From positions 783,568 through 847,567 of the forward strand of contig JAYKAV010000467.1 in the NCBI GenBank assembly GCA_035582835.1: a stretch of 64,000 bases of DNA. The letters run 5' to 3'. Position numbers and translations under genes: made by a program. Positions 44,889 through 59,700 of this stretch are shown one piece after another; the stretch's first letter is position 1; every line of letters begins with the position of its first letter. A model generated the notes under the pieces. That model was not told where the DNA came from. It made no database searches and worked only from the letters and a program-made list of their open reading frames with translations. Source of the DNA: Phoebastria nigripes (Eukaryota; Chordata; Aves; Procellariiformes; Diomedeidae).

Positions 44889-46889
44889 AATAAATAAAGG
44901 AAGTAGCTGAGACTCTGGAAAAAAACCCCATCCATCAATCTGGTGGGCTAGTTCTTAAAGAAACCCAGAGAAAGGGAAAGAGGGAAACACAGTGAGAAAC
45001 GATGTTCTGTACCAACAACACTCCTTTTCCTGATTTTCTCATCTGATTTTACAGGACTTACTCTAGGGATAGAGAACTGGGTACTCTTGAGTATTCATTG
45101 CCGTACTGAAGCCTATGTCCTTAGCCTTTAGCGAAGCTTCTCTACTTCAGTTTCTCTATAAACTAAAATAGTGTAGTTTACCTATATGCCTCACAGAGAT
45201 GTCACAGTTTGCAGTTATATTACAATAGAAGGTGCTGTATAAATGCTGGATACGTTTTAATAATCAGGAATAAAATTATTCTTTAGAACAACCTGTTACA
45301 CACATAAAATTAAAATCCTCCTGCACCGAATTTTCTCACATTACTATATGGGCTTGCTGGTTTATATTCAAGATTGTTCATGTTATGGTTAAAAATCTGA
45401 ATGTACTTGGCAAAACTTAAGATGCACTGATTCGCAGTTAGTTTTATCTTATTCTAAAAACAGCTTGTCCTCATTGTTCATAAAATATACTGCATATCCT
45501 ATCTGTTTTAGGGAGGTAATAAATACTAGAAGAATGTCCAGGATCTTGTGAAACAGTGGCTATACAGATGTCACAAATCAGGGAACCGATAGGTGTTCAA
45601 ACTTGTTAGCAAGGAAAGATCAGGCCCTATGTGTTGGTCTGATCTTACTCCCTTTGAAAACAGTGTCACTGCATTCAAATAGTGCTAAAACAGAGTCTGA
45701 AACTCTTAACTTTGTAACCTGCCAGTACATACGCAATATGCCCTGAATAATAAGATCTTTCAACTGGCAATAAAAACCAGAACCAGTTCTGAGAATAGGG
45801 CAGTGCCAGGCAGATAACTCTAAAAACAGTGATTNAGTTGCTGCCAAGAGTCTCTAAAGACAAGAAAAGCACAAGGGATATTATATTATGGGACTAAACC
45901 GCACAAGAGTGCAAACACCTCACATATTACATACAAGGCGAGTTGAACATGGACTTAAAAACAGTCANTAAGAAACAGTAGGGATTTGGTAAGGGCAGTC
46001 AGAGCAAGACAGCAGAATTTTAAAAAGGCATAAGCTGAGTCAAAAACACTTATTTTCTGACTAAAAAAAAAATCTTAATTACAACTAAAATGGTTAAAAG
46101 GTGCTAAAATATAGACCATCAGCTGCTTTTGCAGACATATGAGAGGCAAAACCAGCCTATTTATTTAATTAAAACTTTCTTCTTCTCTCTCATTGCACAT
46201 GTAACTCCCCAAATACTCAGAATATCAGTTGATGACAAATATAAATTCTGAAGCAAAACACCAGGCTTATTAATTCGGCTTTAAAAATTAACTCCAGAAA
46301 TGTAGCTACATATCGTTTGCAAACCAAAATCACGAAAGAAAGTGTACTTATGAATGGAGCATGTGGAAACTCTATTTCAAACTGCAAAGCAAACACACAC
46401 ACAGACCAGATACCGGCACATGGTCCCCGGCTAACACGCGTCCTCAACTTGCAGGAAGGGAAGGAAAGGCGCACGCTGCCTCAGAAACGCACCTCTGGGA
46501 TCTAGGTGTCTATCGTGACTATTGTGATGGCACCTCGGTTCTAAGCGAGAACTTTCATAACAAATCGTGTTATGAGAGCTGTTAGCATTACTACTTACAA
46601 ATAAAATCCAGCCTGCAGCTCCCCTGGGATCAAGAACTACCTTTACCACCTTTTCATGCTACTTTCTACACCATTTTCTAGGAAAGATCCCTAGTTCAGA
46701 ACGGGATGCTGTGAAAAGGAAGAACAACTGAAGGGATTATCGCCAGCAGCCAAAACCAATCTCTTTTTGTTTTTAAATTGAGAGACATAGGGAGACACTG
46801 TAGCTTTCCAAGGCCTGCATCACTTTCACAACTTGTCCTGAAATTTAAGAAAGCTGTGTCTAAACCACAAGAAAAGCCTTTCCTGCACC

Positions 46890-47760
<871 letters not shown>

Positions 47761-50700
47761 GTGTTTTCTTACTTACCCACAGGGGTACCATGAGAATGAA
47801 CTGGTTAATGTTTATAAAGTGTGGGGAAGATGTGAAAACACGTGTAAGGGCTCGGGATAACGATGACCCGCCGAAGCACCAGCTGTTAAGTGAGTGTTCA
47901 AATAACTGCAGTAGTGTTTGCGCTAACCCAAAAATCTCCTTGTGTGCGTGTGTGCCTGTGCACAGAGTATCACACATTGGCTGTAAGCAAAAAAAGGGCT
48001 GATGAAAGTTTTGGAACTGGACGCAGCAACACAACATGGGAAATGGATCCAATAACGGTATGGAAAGTCATGGTTTAACCAAAACTGCTATATGTCACAT
48101 TGGAGCTAACTGTCTTAATACTTGCAGAAGTTTCACTTACAGAGAGGAAGACATTCCCTTCTTCAATATCTGTTGGTATGCAAATAATTTCAGAAAAATA
48201 ATCCCACGTCTAGGACGCGAGCCCCACCTACAAAGCCTGGCTATTTTTTTTCTGATGCAGATCAGAAGGGGAGAATGTTTCTCCACGCTGAACTCGCAGC
48301 TGAGTGAGTTTTAGCCCAGGCACGCTGTCTTGCAAGCTGTGTATCTGAAACATCAAGTTTTGAAACTCCTGGCGTGCATGCTTCTGTTTCAGCTACGTGC
48401 AAACATAACTCCAAGGGAGAGAAATGTTCGTTCAGCGGACTTGTTATTGCCATCTAAAACATGTCCCTTAACTTGTTTCACATCAAATTAACCCTATTTT
48501 CAAAATGTCAGACAAGCAAAAAATCAGGCAAACAAATTAACTAAAACTCGTTTTTAAATAAAACACCCCAGCATGGACTACTGCCAAATAGCTCAGTGCA
48601 TTACTGTTCAACATCTAGGATACTAGATTCATATCATTTTACATTTCAGAGCACATGCTCAAAAACTTCGGGCTCCTTCACAGCTGTTAAACTTTGCATA
48701 CTTGTGGCTATTGCAAAAACACTTGACAATTTTGAATAATGTCCATTCACCTCTGGAAAAAGGCAATGCAAGAAGAGGAAGTTTGGATTGAGATTAATTG
48801 GCAGAACCATTTAAAGAAAATTTTGCAGTGCCTGCCTATATCATGATTAACCTGNCGCTTCAGCAAACACAACACTAACGGATACTCAACAAAAAACATC
48901 CCCATTGAATTGTAAACACTGTCTTTCAGACGTGTCATACTTACTATAAATGCTATCTGATCCAAAAGAATTCCTCTGGCAAATAAAGTCAGGATTTTCC
49001 AGCCTGTTTATCCATCAAAAGAGAATCTGTGACGTTCTGCAACACAGCAGACATCACAGCTCGCTAGCTCTTGAACATGACCAGTTTACTGACCTCACAG
49101 TGTAGATTTCATCAAGATCAGTACTGGAAATAGAAATAACTTTGTTTATAATATGTTTGTAAGTGTACTGCGTTAAATGCTTTTGATGAAGCGGAGATGT
49201 GGTTAACGTATGCATAGTTATCTGATGACCTTATACAATGATTTCATTGAGGATAAAATGCATAATGCAGTGAGGTAAAACGAATCTGTATGACATTATT
49301 TTGTTGCTAGCCTGCAGCCTGCCCTTCAGCAGTTCTTGAAGATCAGATATTGAGAAACTTGTGTTTTTCTTCACAAGTAAGTATCATCCCTTCTAATACT
49401 TAAGAGAGTAAGAGGGTAGGGTTTTTCCGAGAAATATGAAAACAACAAAATAAACTTGAGGGATACCATATTTAGGTAGAAGTAATAAAACACTCAGTTT
49501 GTTATTTATTTTAAAACTTATTTTTCTTGTTATCCATGTAGCTATAACATATATTATCAACAGCACCTTACATTCAGGAATCTTTATCTACTATCCACCT
49601 TCCCAGTACATCTCAAAGCACATTAGAAACCAGAATCCATCACTCACAAGAAGTCCCATCACCTTTAGGATGTTTCTCATGATCTGTCGTTTCTGACTCC
49701 CACACTTCAAGAGTCTGTGGCTGCTGTGGGGACCTGACTAACAACTCAGACTAAGTAAACTTCTGATGGCCAATGCTAGGCTAAGGACTTGCTGGACTCA
49801 GCATCTCAGATCTCAGTTCCGAGACTGCAGAGCCGACAGGCCAGCCCTAATAGCTTAAATGGAGATAAAAGGGTTTCTAACTGGTGACAATGTACCCATC
49901 AAACAAGCACGCCCGCTTTGTTCCCGCAGTTCTGAAGGGCAGAACAACCATAGGAAAGCTTTCTTCTAAACAGTACTGAAGCTCTAAATTTGGCCCACAC
50001 TTTTGTTGTTATACAATGTGGTGGAAAATGTCGAGGTTAACAGCTTTTCAAGTATAACACCCCGTCACCACTAAGCTAAGAATAAAAAAATAATTATCAG
50101 CCACGCAGCTTTGACAGCCTCACAACACTGTTTCTGACCTCTGTGTTACCTCTAAGGTAGCACCCTGTAATTATTCCCAGCCAGGACTGATCTACTAACC
50201 AGTTTTTTTGCTACAGGCAGATGATCAAGCTCCCCCCCCCGCCGCCCCAGGTGATGAAGTCCTAAAACAGATTAACTTCTGTAAATGAGAGGGTTTTTGA
50301 AATTTCAGAGGTTCTTTTTATATCTCATTAGGCTTTAATAAGAGGGAGAGAAATACAGTTTAACACCAGTTGCTTTAACAATTTGCATGTTATTTCATAT
50401 ATGCTTTTAGAAAAAAGGAAGTGACAGCAAATGTTCTCTTTACAGTTCACAGATTACTACAAACAATTCCACCACGTGTAGCTTTCAGTACAGGACATAG
50501 AAAAAACAAATGAAAGGCTAGCAGAAAGAAAAAGCTCAGCCATAATAATTTGGCACTGCACACCTGTTTTTTTAAAAAGGGTGTTCTACTGTCTGTTTTT
50601 ATAAGAGACTTGATTCTTAGCACAGCTCCTAACACAACACCAGAGAGAGTGGTACTTGTATTCACACCCTTACTCGGGAACAACTTCTGTTCAAAATTTT

Positions 50701-53359
50701 CAAAGGGGAAATTACTATTGGCAATAATTAGGAATAGTGTCCACTTTACTTAACGGTTCATCATGATTTTCATATACAGTGTCCTACTATTCCCAGAGAA
50801 CAAAAAGCAATACTAGACTTTTCTACTAGCGCTCAAGTGTATTTGTACTAACCTTTGCAGTACTTTAAGGAATTTCAGCACAGCAGAAGGAAAAGATAAG
50901 TACAGATTCTTCATTGTTGTCCGATCGGTTGAGATTGTCTGAGTGATGCAAAGAGGCTGGAAAAAAGTTGACTCAGCAAGCGCACAGCCAAGGGCTTTGA
51001 CCACCATGTTGCCTTAAAATGGGAGGTCTTGGAGGCAAGACAAGGTCACCGCCGAGCAGTGGCGTGATCCAGATAGGCTCAGCATGTGTATCGTCTTTTG
51101 AGGGTGCAGGCAGCTGGAAGAAGCTCTGGAAGCCTCCAGGCTACTCTAAATGAAGAAGAGCTGAAGATCTACCATGAGACTCAGACCCTGGACATCTCCC
51201 CTGAATTTTCTGACTGTCTTTTTGCTCTTCTACCTAGTGTAAGCTTGAAGTTTGGAGCAACAGAATTGCTGGCCCGAGTTTCAGTTTCTCTTACTACTAC
51301 AGCATATCAAAAAAATCCTCTGTGGTTCAAACTAAGATTTTTTCTGTAAATGAGGATGTTCGTACTTACAGCCTTAACTGATGGCCTATATAATGAAGTG
51401 ACTGCCATTTTAGTCAATGTTGGCATCTTCTATTAAACATAGCCGTATTAACACTGATTCAGCCTAGAAATAGCATCTCTTAGTCACCCATTTTACAACT
51501 GAAAAATAAATTCATTTTGTTTTTAGGTTTTACTGAGAAAATCGTAAAGATTGTTACTTAAAAGGCTATCTTTGTGGAGTGTTCATATGTCTTACTGTTG
51601 ATAAAATGTAATTATGAAAGATATTTTTGTTTAACATCTAGAAATTTGTGGACATCCCTCCACAATCACAAGTAAAACAAAAACTCTTGATCAGGTTTTG
51701 GAATGAGCATCTGGGAAGACAACTCAGCTGCAGCAGATTTCTCAGAAACCGTTTTGATGGTCTCACTCTGAACACTCCTTTTCTTCCATGCCAGGAATCT
51801 CTCCAAGTTTCCACTCTAGTGATGAAAAATCCGTTGTACTGGTTAGTAGCCTTATGCATAGACAGACTGTGTCCAAATGACCAGGACTAGTCTTCTTTCA
51901 GGATGTGATGATCTGCAGGACTCCCCCAGCGTACTGCTTTATACAATGCCAGTAGCACTAGCCTTAGGCTGAGGAAACTGCCTTATCTCCTTGAACAGAG
52001 AATGTAGTAACCTCCAGGAAATAACAGGAGCAAAATGAAGAAGTCCAGTTATGCACAACTTGTCAAAATACTTGACTTTTATAAAAAAGGACCATATAAA
52101 GAAACACATGGACAAAACACACATTAAATGAGGATCTAGGAAAAAAGGTGGGGTTTTTTCCCCCAACATTTTGTATTTCTCTCATGGTGTCAGAGAAATC
52201 CACATATGCCTTATAACAATCTGTCTATACCCTAAGACTGTATTTCAAGGGCAAAGGTATGAACAACGTGTTTATATCCTTACAAAACCAGGGTAACAGG
52301 AAGGCTGCAGATATCTACGAAGACGTTATCAGGCTCTTGGAACAGGCCTATTATAGTTAGTTCAGAGTAAATAAGGCACTTTTGACTCTTATAAATATAG
52401 TAGAACTGTATCATTAGGCTCTCACTATGTAGTTCAGTTTCACTGCATGGGGATGGGGATGTTACTTGTGCTAGCTTCCTCTGTTTTTTTCTGTTAAACA
52501 TTTGGTCTACTTCTTGGAAAAAGCTTTGGAACGAAGTTACTCATACTGATTTAATTTGTTCTAAAGTCTAGAAGTATTTCTGTATTAAGTATTTGCAAAT
52601 TCATCCTAAGAAACAGTCTTGTGATGCCAGAGTAGTACAGCAGACTATCAGAAAAGTATCTTTCACTGAAGCCAAGCAGGAAAACACACATTCAGTACAT
52701 ACAGCGTATTTAAATAATTTACTGCTTTAATGACAGAGCACATCAAAATGTTCGCAGTGTGACTGTTTAAATCCACTCTTTGCTCTTATCAAATATCCAA
52801 CAAGGTCAAATCAATGTTCTTCTGTTACCACACATCCCTACCCAGTGCTCCCTTCCCCTCTGACCGCTTTGGCAAAGGACTAATACATTCCTTACTCCAC
52901 TGCCTTTAAGAATCTGCCAGAAGGACCACTGTCACTCACTCACTGGTGAAAAGAAGTAAGCCCTTCCATCAAGCAATCAACCTTGCTCAAAATAAAGAAA
53001 AAGAGGAAAACTCTTGATTTTCAAGTAGCAAAATGTTCTTTGCATGCATTTTTATTGGTTTCTTTTCACAAACAAACTGTGTTTTGAGAAAAGGTCTGTT
53101 TCTTTTTTAAATCTCTTTTTTTCCCAACAGCTGTAATTATGTTGATTCTGTACTCTGAGGCTTGGGGGCAAGGAGTTCAATAATGGATTTGTTGCTCAAG
53201 CTGCTTTCTTACCCTATTTCTTGTATCACACAAAAAATATTTTTTCTAGGTGAGAGGATGTATCCTCAAGATCAGTTCCGCCTGTAGCTGTAAAACAGTT
53301 TGTTTCTGAGAAGGATACTGCTGTTGATTCAACATAATGAGAGAAGTGAGAGATTTTCA

Positions 53360-53630
53360 AAGTAGAACAAAATTAGAGGCAATGGGCACAAACTGAAACA
53401 CAGGAGGTTCCCTCTGAACATCAGGAAACCTTTTTTACTGCGAGGGTGACCAAGCACTGGCACAGGTTTTCCTGAGAGGTTGCGAAGTCTCCATGCTTGG
53501 AGATCTTCAAAAGCCATCTGGACATGGTCCTGGGTAAATGGCTCTAGGTGGCCCTGCTTGAGCAGGGTGATTGGACTGGATGACCTCCAGAGGTCCCTTC
53601 CAGCCTCAAGCATTCTGTGATTCTATGATT
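53360..53630 (+). mobile_element. CR1 LINE 3' end, 5'-truncated
   Basis: This is a typical avian CR1 3' UTR in plus orientation, antisense to PDE4D. It includes the GGCAATGGGCACAAACTG, GAGGGTGACCAAGCACTGG and GGACTGGATGACCTCCAGAG blocks and ends with the CR1 terminal repeat ATTCTGTGATTCTATGATT at 53612-53630. The 5' part is missing, as in most CR1 copies. The left border is approximate. It resembles young to middle-aged avian subfamilies, but I cannot name the subfamily. Confidence 0.93.
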
Positions 53631-56600
53631 AAATTAGCAGTTGAAAAAATAAAAGCCATTTTGGCAAAAAATGGGTGGTTCAAATAGCCACGCTGTCATG
53701 TTTGCTGTTCTGTAATGGTCTCTTGACCCTAGTAGAAGGGATCATTGTCCTCATCAGGATTCTGCTGAAGAGCTCAACTCATATATATTATTCTGGGCAT
53801 TACGATGAAAACAAGAAATACAAATCACTAAATTTATATGTGTAAAACTTTACTGTTACAAAGACCTACTAACAATTTTGTTTTCCTACTTTCTTAGAAC
53901 GTACGATCAGAACACAAAGGAATAGGTCAAGTTTTTGTCAAAAACAATATGAGCCCATTAGAAACCATCAATTTCACTTTTAAGCAGATTACTGCTGGTT
54001 TCAACTGAGATGTCAATAGCGCCAAGACCCAGAAACTGGTTCTGTCAGAAAATCTTTATTACCAACTGGAACTTGTTTAGAAGTTCCCCATCTGGGAAAG
54101 AATTTCAGGATCCCTGTTTGGTTTTGAGAGTCCCTCAGAAACTTTACAAATGCATATTCAGAAATCACTGCAGAATAAAATAAAAATAAAGATATCTGTA
54201 AGTACCAGAACTAACAAAGTCTGTTTCCCTAAGCATTTATGTCTCCTGGTTGATTTGACTTCTGAACTTCACAACACCCAACAGTGCAGCCTGAGCTCAC
54301 ACTATGTTAAAAATTACAAATGCCAAAGTTTAGAAAAAGCTTCAGCTGGTCTTTGCCAAAGAAACCTCAATAGAATTCCTGGTGTCTNATAAAATGGGAA
54401 AGCCGAATGAAAGCTTTCCAAGAGTTGAGGCATTCACATTGGCTCTTCCCCATCTAGATCCTCTGGTGTCTAACAAGAAATCTGCTCAAACTGCAGGTTT
54501 TTTTCTTAAAAGACAGTGTTAATAGGCTCCTCTATAAAGTTGACCATTTTTACATAGTTTATATTTGATAGATTTCATAAATCACTACCTCACTATCAGA
54601 TTTAGCTAACAATGGTCAATGATTTCAAAAGTTAATAGGTGGCTGTTAGTAATACACACCTATTTCCTAAGGAAAGCACTCTAAAAATGTCCCAAGTGTT
54701 TCTGGTGGTAATTCTAATTTGAACCAGATTTGCATGATATTGATAAGATAAACTAAATGAACTGATGGCAAGAGAGAGCAGCTGGACATAGGCTTTATCT
54801 CAGGGCCCTGGAGATTGCAGGAGAGAGGAAACCTCTCAGCCTTGCCCCAGCTGGGTAGCAGGAAGCCTGCTGTCTTTCCAACAAAGCAGAAGGAGAAATA
54901 CAAGAACACGCAACTTCATCTTCATTCCTGAAAGCAGCAGAAAGGGCAGTAGCAGGAATTAGTTCTCCTCCTTCCCTTTTATGAAACTGTTCTTCCCTTC
55001 ACACCCAACTAGCTGGGGTGTATTTACATGGCACAAATGGGCTACGCTTTTGCATTCTTCCCTAGACTAAGAACACAGGCAACCAATAAACATCGCTTTT
55101 AGCTTCAGTATTTATTTAGTTTTTAACACTTCCTTCTCAGGTCAGGTGATGTCTGAATCAGCCTTTGGGCTAGCAGCACAGTCCATATCACTGGACTCTT
55201 GTACCCTACTAAAGATAATGGAAAAATGTGAAGTTCCTGTCTGAATGGATACTCTTGATGGATTATTCCCAGTGAGTATGTGCTGAATCAGACCCTCACT
55301 CTATAAAATGTACAGATCATCTACTGCATCTCCTGTAAAATTCCACACTTCTCTCTGACACTGCTGAAGAAGTAAATAATCTTTTTGCCTACAAATTATA
55401 AGACTAAGGAGGTGGATAAACTTAGTTTGGTTTTATTAAGATAATTCTAAGAGCCCTTACTGTTATAAATATTTTTATAATCTCTTTTGTTTTAGTGTCA
55501 TTGCTTATTAATAGATTCAAAATATTATTATAGTAGTGCCCAAGAGCCCCATTCAGGATTAGATCTCATTAAATAATAGATGGTGCAAATACATCAAAAC
55601 TGTGGGTCTTCTCCCCTAGTTTTTCAAGCACAATCTCACTTCCTATTTATGCTGGTTTTAAGATAATACTGTTTCCACTGGTTCGATTTTTGGCTTTTGC
55701 AGAGGAACACAAACACTCCTTTGGAAGTCAGATATGCCTCACTACTATTAGATTTATGTCATAGATAAGAAACCTACAGTTTAAACTGAATGAACTGTGT
55801 TAGTCACACAATTTCTTTACACTGGACAATGAGTCAATCATTATTTCTGCTACACTTCTGTATCATATTGCCTCAGGAAATTATCCTGGAGGCTACTAAC
55901 CCTTGAGCTGACACTGTAAGTATCAGTCACTGTTTCTGTGGCTGTGAAAAGGCCAGGCTGGGAGACGGTTTGTTTTGGATGANAGGTAGGCAACAGACAA
56001 ACGTCATCCAGCAAAACCACAAGACAGCTCAACCTGCTCCTCCATGCGTCAAATTGAAAACTTGACAAACACTGTGTCAGTCTTTCCCTTACAGCAAATT
56101 TCAGCTCTTTCACAATATTCATTAACGGTTCATTTCCCTGAAACCCACAGAAGGATTTTTTCCCTCATATTTTGTTTTAGAAGCCCCGTGCCAAACACTC
56201 TGCATTGATTTACGTGGTGCCACACTCTTTCATATTAACTGATGATCTGCCCCTAATTTTTAGGCAGATGAAATAAGAGATCAAAAGTAGTGTAAGAACA
56301 AAAAGGTTCAGGTGAGATACATTACAGTGATGATTAATCCACCTCATTCTGGAGCTTTTTTTTTTTTAAGAAAGATTGCCCAACATGTTCTTTTCTCCTC
56401 CCATGGATATAGGTCCAAATTAGAACTGGTGGGAAACATTTTTCCACCCCAGAAAATTCCTGAGATTTAAAAAAAAAAACCAAAACATATACATATCCTA
56501 CTCTACAGAAGGGTANCACCAAACTGGTTCAAAGTTCTTTGTTTTTTTTTTTTCTTCTCCTGAAATGCAATTAAAAAAAAAACTTACACTAGAATAGCTT

Positions 56601-56639
56601 CATTATTATGCAACTGTTCTGGAACAGAGAGGGTTCAAA

Positions 56640-56790
56640 ATTTTGTACTAGTTTCCCACATCCTGTGTGAGCGTCCTGAATGCAGGGTTGTTGACTATTT
56701 TTGAGGTGGATCTGTTGATTTTTTTCTGCTCAAGTTCTTCTGGTATGGATAAATAATAAAAAGGAAGCTTCTCCCCTCTTAGCCCTGCAA
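56640..56790 (+). repeat. Possible ancient repeat remnant
   Basis: TCCCACATCCTGTGTGAGCG, then TCCTGAATGCAGGGTTGTTG and an ATTTTTGAGGTGG stretch, resembles a diverged amniote repeat with a CCCACATCCCAGGTGAGTGC core. This is recognition from memory only. Confidence 0.3.
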
Positions 56791-59700
56791 ATGATCAGTA
56801 TCTCTGTGGTTCAACTCTTCTTTATACGAAGTGGAGCAGCTCCAAGAGGAGATGCCGAGATGCACACCACAACCGGATTGTTTGAGATCCCTCCCCTTCC
56901 TCATTATCATGAGGATGGGGAGATACTTCAGCCTGGGAATGCNCTTGTATTGCTATTCTCTTAACACTCTCTAAGGGATCTCAGAAATTTTTCCCAGAGT
57001 ACACTTCAGTGATACTGGTACACTTCCACAAAAGTTTCTGGGTTTTGAAAATTATTATTCAATAATATAAGTGAAAAATAACACTTAAGATTTCTGAATC
57101 TCTGAAGATAATCACCTACATTTGGCAGTCGGTCTGGGATCTGAGCAGAGGCAATTGCTATACGTTTCATAGTGCTACCTGGGGCTCGTGCAAATTTGCC
57201 CTGAGAATGAAGGAGCCTTAACAAGCTCACTAATGATTCCTCATCAGTGCTGCAAAAGGACACTTGGCACAGTAAAGAATCAAAAACTTGTTTCTCAAAA
57301 TGTTCTATTTCCTAACAGCAAGAAAGAGCACTGTGGAATAAAGATCTGTACTTCATGACTCAATTCATCATTAAAAGCACATTGTCCTTAATCCTAGGAC
57401 ACTCACCTATGCAAAGAGACAATTTCAACATGTCAACAGGTTCTCTTCCCTTTTTTTTTCCCCTTGAAAGATGAGGTTTGTTAATCATCTTTTAAGGTTA
57501 TCTTTACCAGGTGAGCTAGAGCTGTCCCAATTTCAAGACATCATTTCTGTAAGACTTTCTCATCTACATGGGTTTCAAAGGAAACACTGGAACATACCTA
57601 AAGAAACACAAATAACTGTATTTTTCACTACAGATAACTTCTTTCCTCTTTGTGCACAAACCTGTAGCTGGACCCTATAGCTCTGTCCCAATATCCTACA
57701 CAAGAACTGCACTGTCTGTTTGAGGATACAAAACCAACCAGAAATCCACGGAGCTAAGTGCAAAACCATTAACGTTCTGCAACTCAAGGTATGAATACGA
57801 AGGCAGCAGGAATATACAGACATTGCAGTAAGAGAGTAATCAGTTGTCCAGGCCTGGAGATCTGGTAAAGGTAATCTGTGGGTTTTCTGCCAGCAGGGAG
57901 GGTTTAATCAAAGGAAATCTCCTCTGTTAAATGTTGTCAGGAAAAAAACAGCTTTTTCCTAATTCAGATGTAGTCTACATTTTTTTATTCTGTTCCACTT
58001 TCTACTAACAACCTCTCTAAACAGGTAAGTATTTTGCCAATAATTACAAATATTTTTCCCACTAGCAATTTAGAGGACAATTTCTAATTTTGTACGTTTA
58101 CATAACAACATTTGTCAACATTTACTACAGCAAGCTTGACCTTAATAAAGAGTATTTCTTGTTGAAAACCAAAAAAGAATCATTCAGGACAGCTGCTCGT
58201 TGCCCGGGCCACGACAGTCTGGACTGTTGCAGTTGCCAGCAGGTCCCTGACAGCAATACTGTGCAGCTCTCTCAATTTTTAAAGCAACTTGAAAGGGGCC
58301 ATTATTACATTTTGAAAGAGGAGCAAATTGCATTTCTATTAAAATAAATAATAATAATAGTGTTGAATCTAATAAGAACTTTAATGCACTACCTTTCTTT
58401 AATGGTGTAAGGGTGGATTAACAAACCATAGCTAAATTATATCCATTTACTTTACACTCATTTTGCTCAACACTGACACACAAGAGTAGCGGCATGGCAT
58501 TTACAGATTGGTACAGTGCACTGCGCAACTGCTAACAAAAATCTATATAGATTATAGGACCTACCTGAAACTACAAGAACGGTTTAGCCATGAACGTTTT
58601 TCCAGGCAAGCCAGCCATGTCTACAAACACCAGCTTCGTATCTTGACAAATATATCATCATATTTTAAACTGCCAGCCATGTGACTGCCTACTAACTACT
58701 GTAGCTTAGTGTTGATTTCAAGGAAAGGACACCAACTCCTGGTGTAGGAGCACCTTCTGCTGTGTCTTCGTGAACGCACTGTGTCNATGTGACCCAACAT
58801 GACTCTACATTTCCTTTGAGACCTGACAAGTTCAAAACTTCTGGTAAAATGGTTTTATTCTGCTTGGCAAAGCTTGCTTAGTCATCAGTTAGAACCAGTT
58901 TCAAAAGCACTGGTTGTTTCTTCATAGCATTTTAGCTAATTTTAAATTAATGAGATTTATGTGTGTAGTTTGATAAAGCAAGTGATGCTGTGCCCAGGCA
59001 AATCAGCACTGGCTTTTTTGTTGGGTGGTTTGTTTTTTTTTCAGCATCTATTTAGCAACTTTCCATGTAATGGAAAATTCGCTATGATATGGTGCTCAGG
59101 TCACAAGAAGTTTTACTGCAGCTCAGTTTCTTTAATTCTTACTTAGCAACAAGAGAAGTTTATAAAACAACAGGAAAAAGCCCCCCAAAAAAGTCAACAC
59201 AGCAGACAGCTCTCAAGACTAAGCAATGTCAGTCATTGCTAAATAGGTTCTCACAAACCTACATTTATTATACCGTCATTGGTATTTTTGTATTTTGTAA
59301 TATTTGTTCACTAGTTTTAATTCACTAGAATTTTTGTATTTTTTTATGTATATATTCATATATGTAATTAGTTTTTTCCATGCTAGTCATACTTTTATAG
59401 ACCTCTATCATGTGTGATAAACATTTTTATGCACCTGAGCACATCTGTCCTTCCAAAACCTGTATCAAATTACCTGGTGCTTAAACATGGACCATGGAGA
59501 AATGTCCTCTTCCATCTCAGCCCAAATCTGCTCAGTAATAGCTCCTTGCTATAAATTACTAATGTCACCACATTGCTGGTAGAAAAGGTTTAAGAGAGCT
59601 AGTATGCTTGAAACAAGAAGAGCTAAGACAGCTCAAGCTGTTTACATTGCTGATCTGAGGTAAATTAGCTGATTTTGTCTGCAGCATATTAGGAAGCACA

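Noticed and set aside
53329..53613. 94-codon minus-strand open frame
   Set aside because: It is the antisense of the CR1 3' UTR, not a gene.
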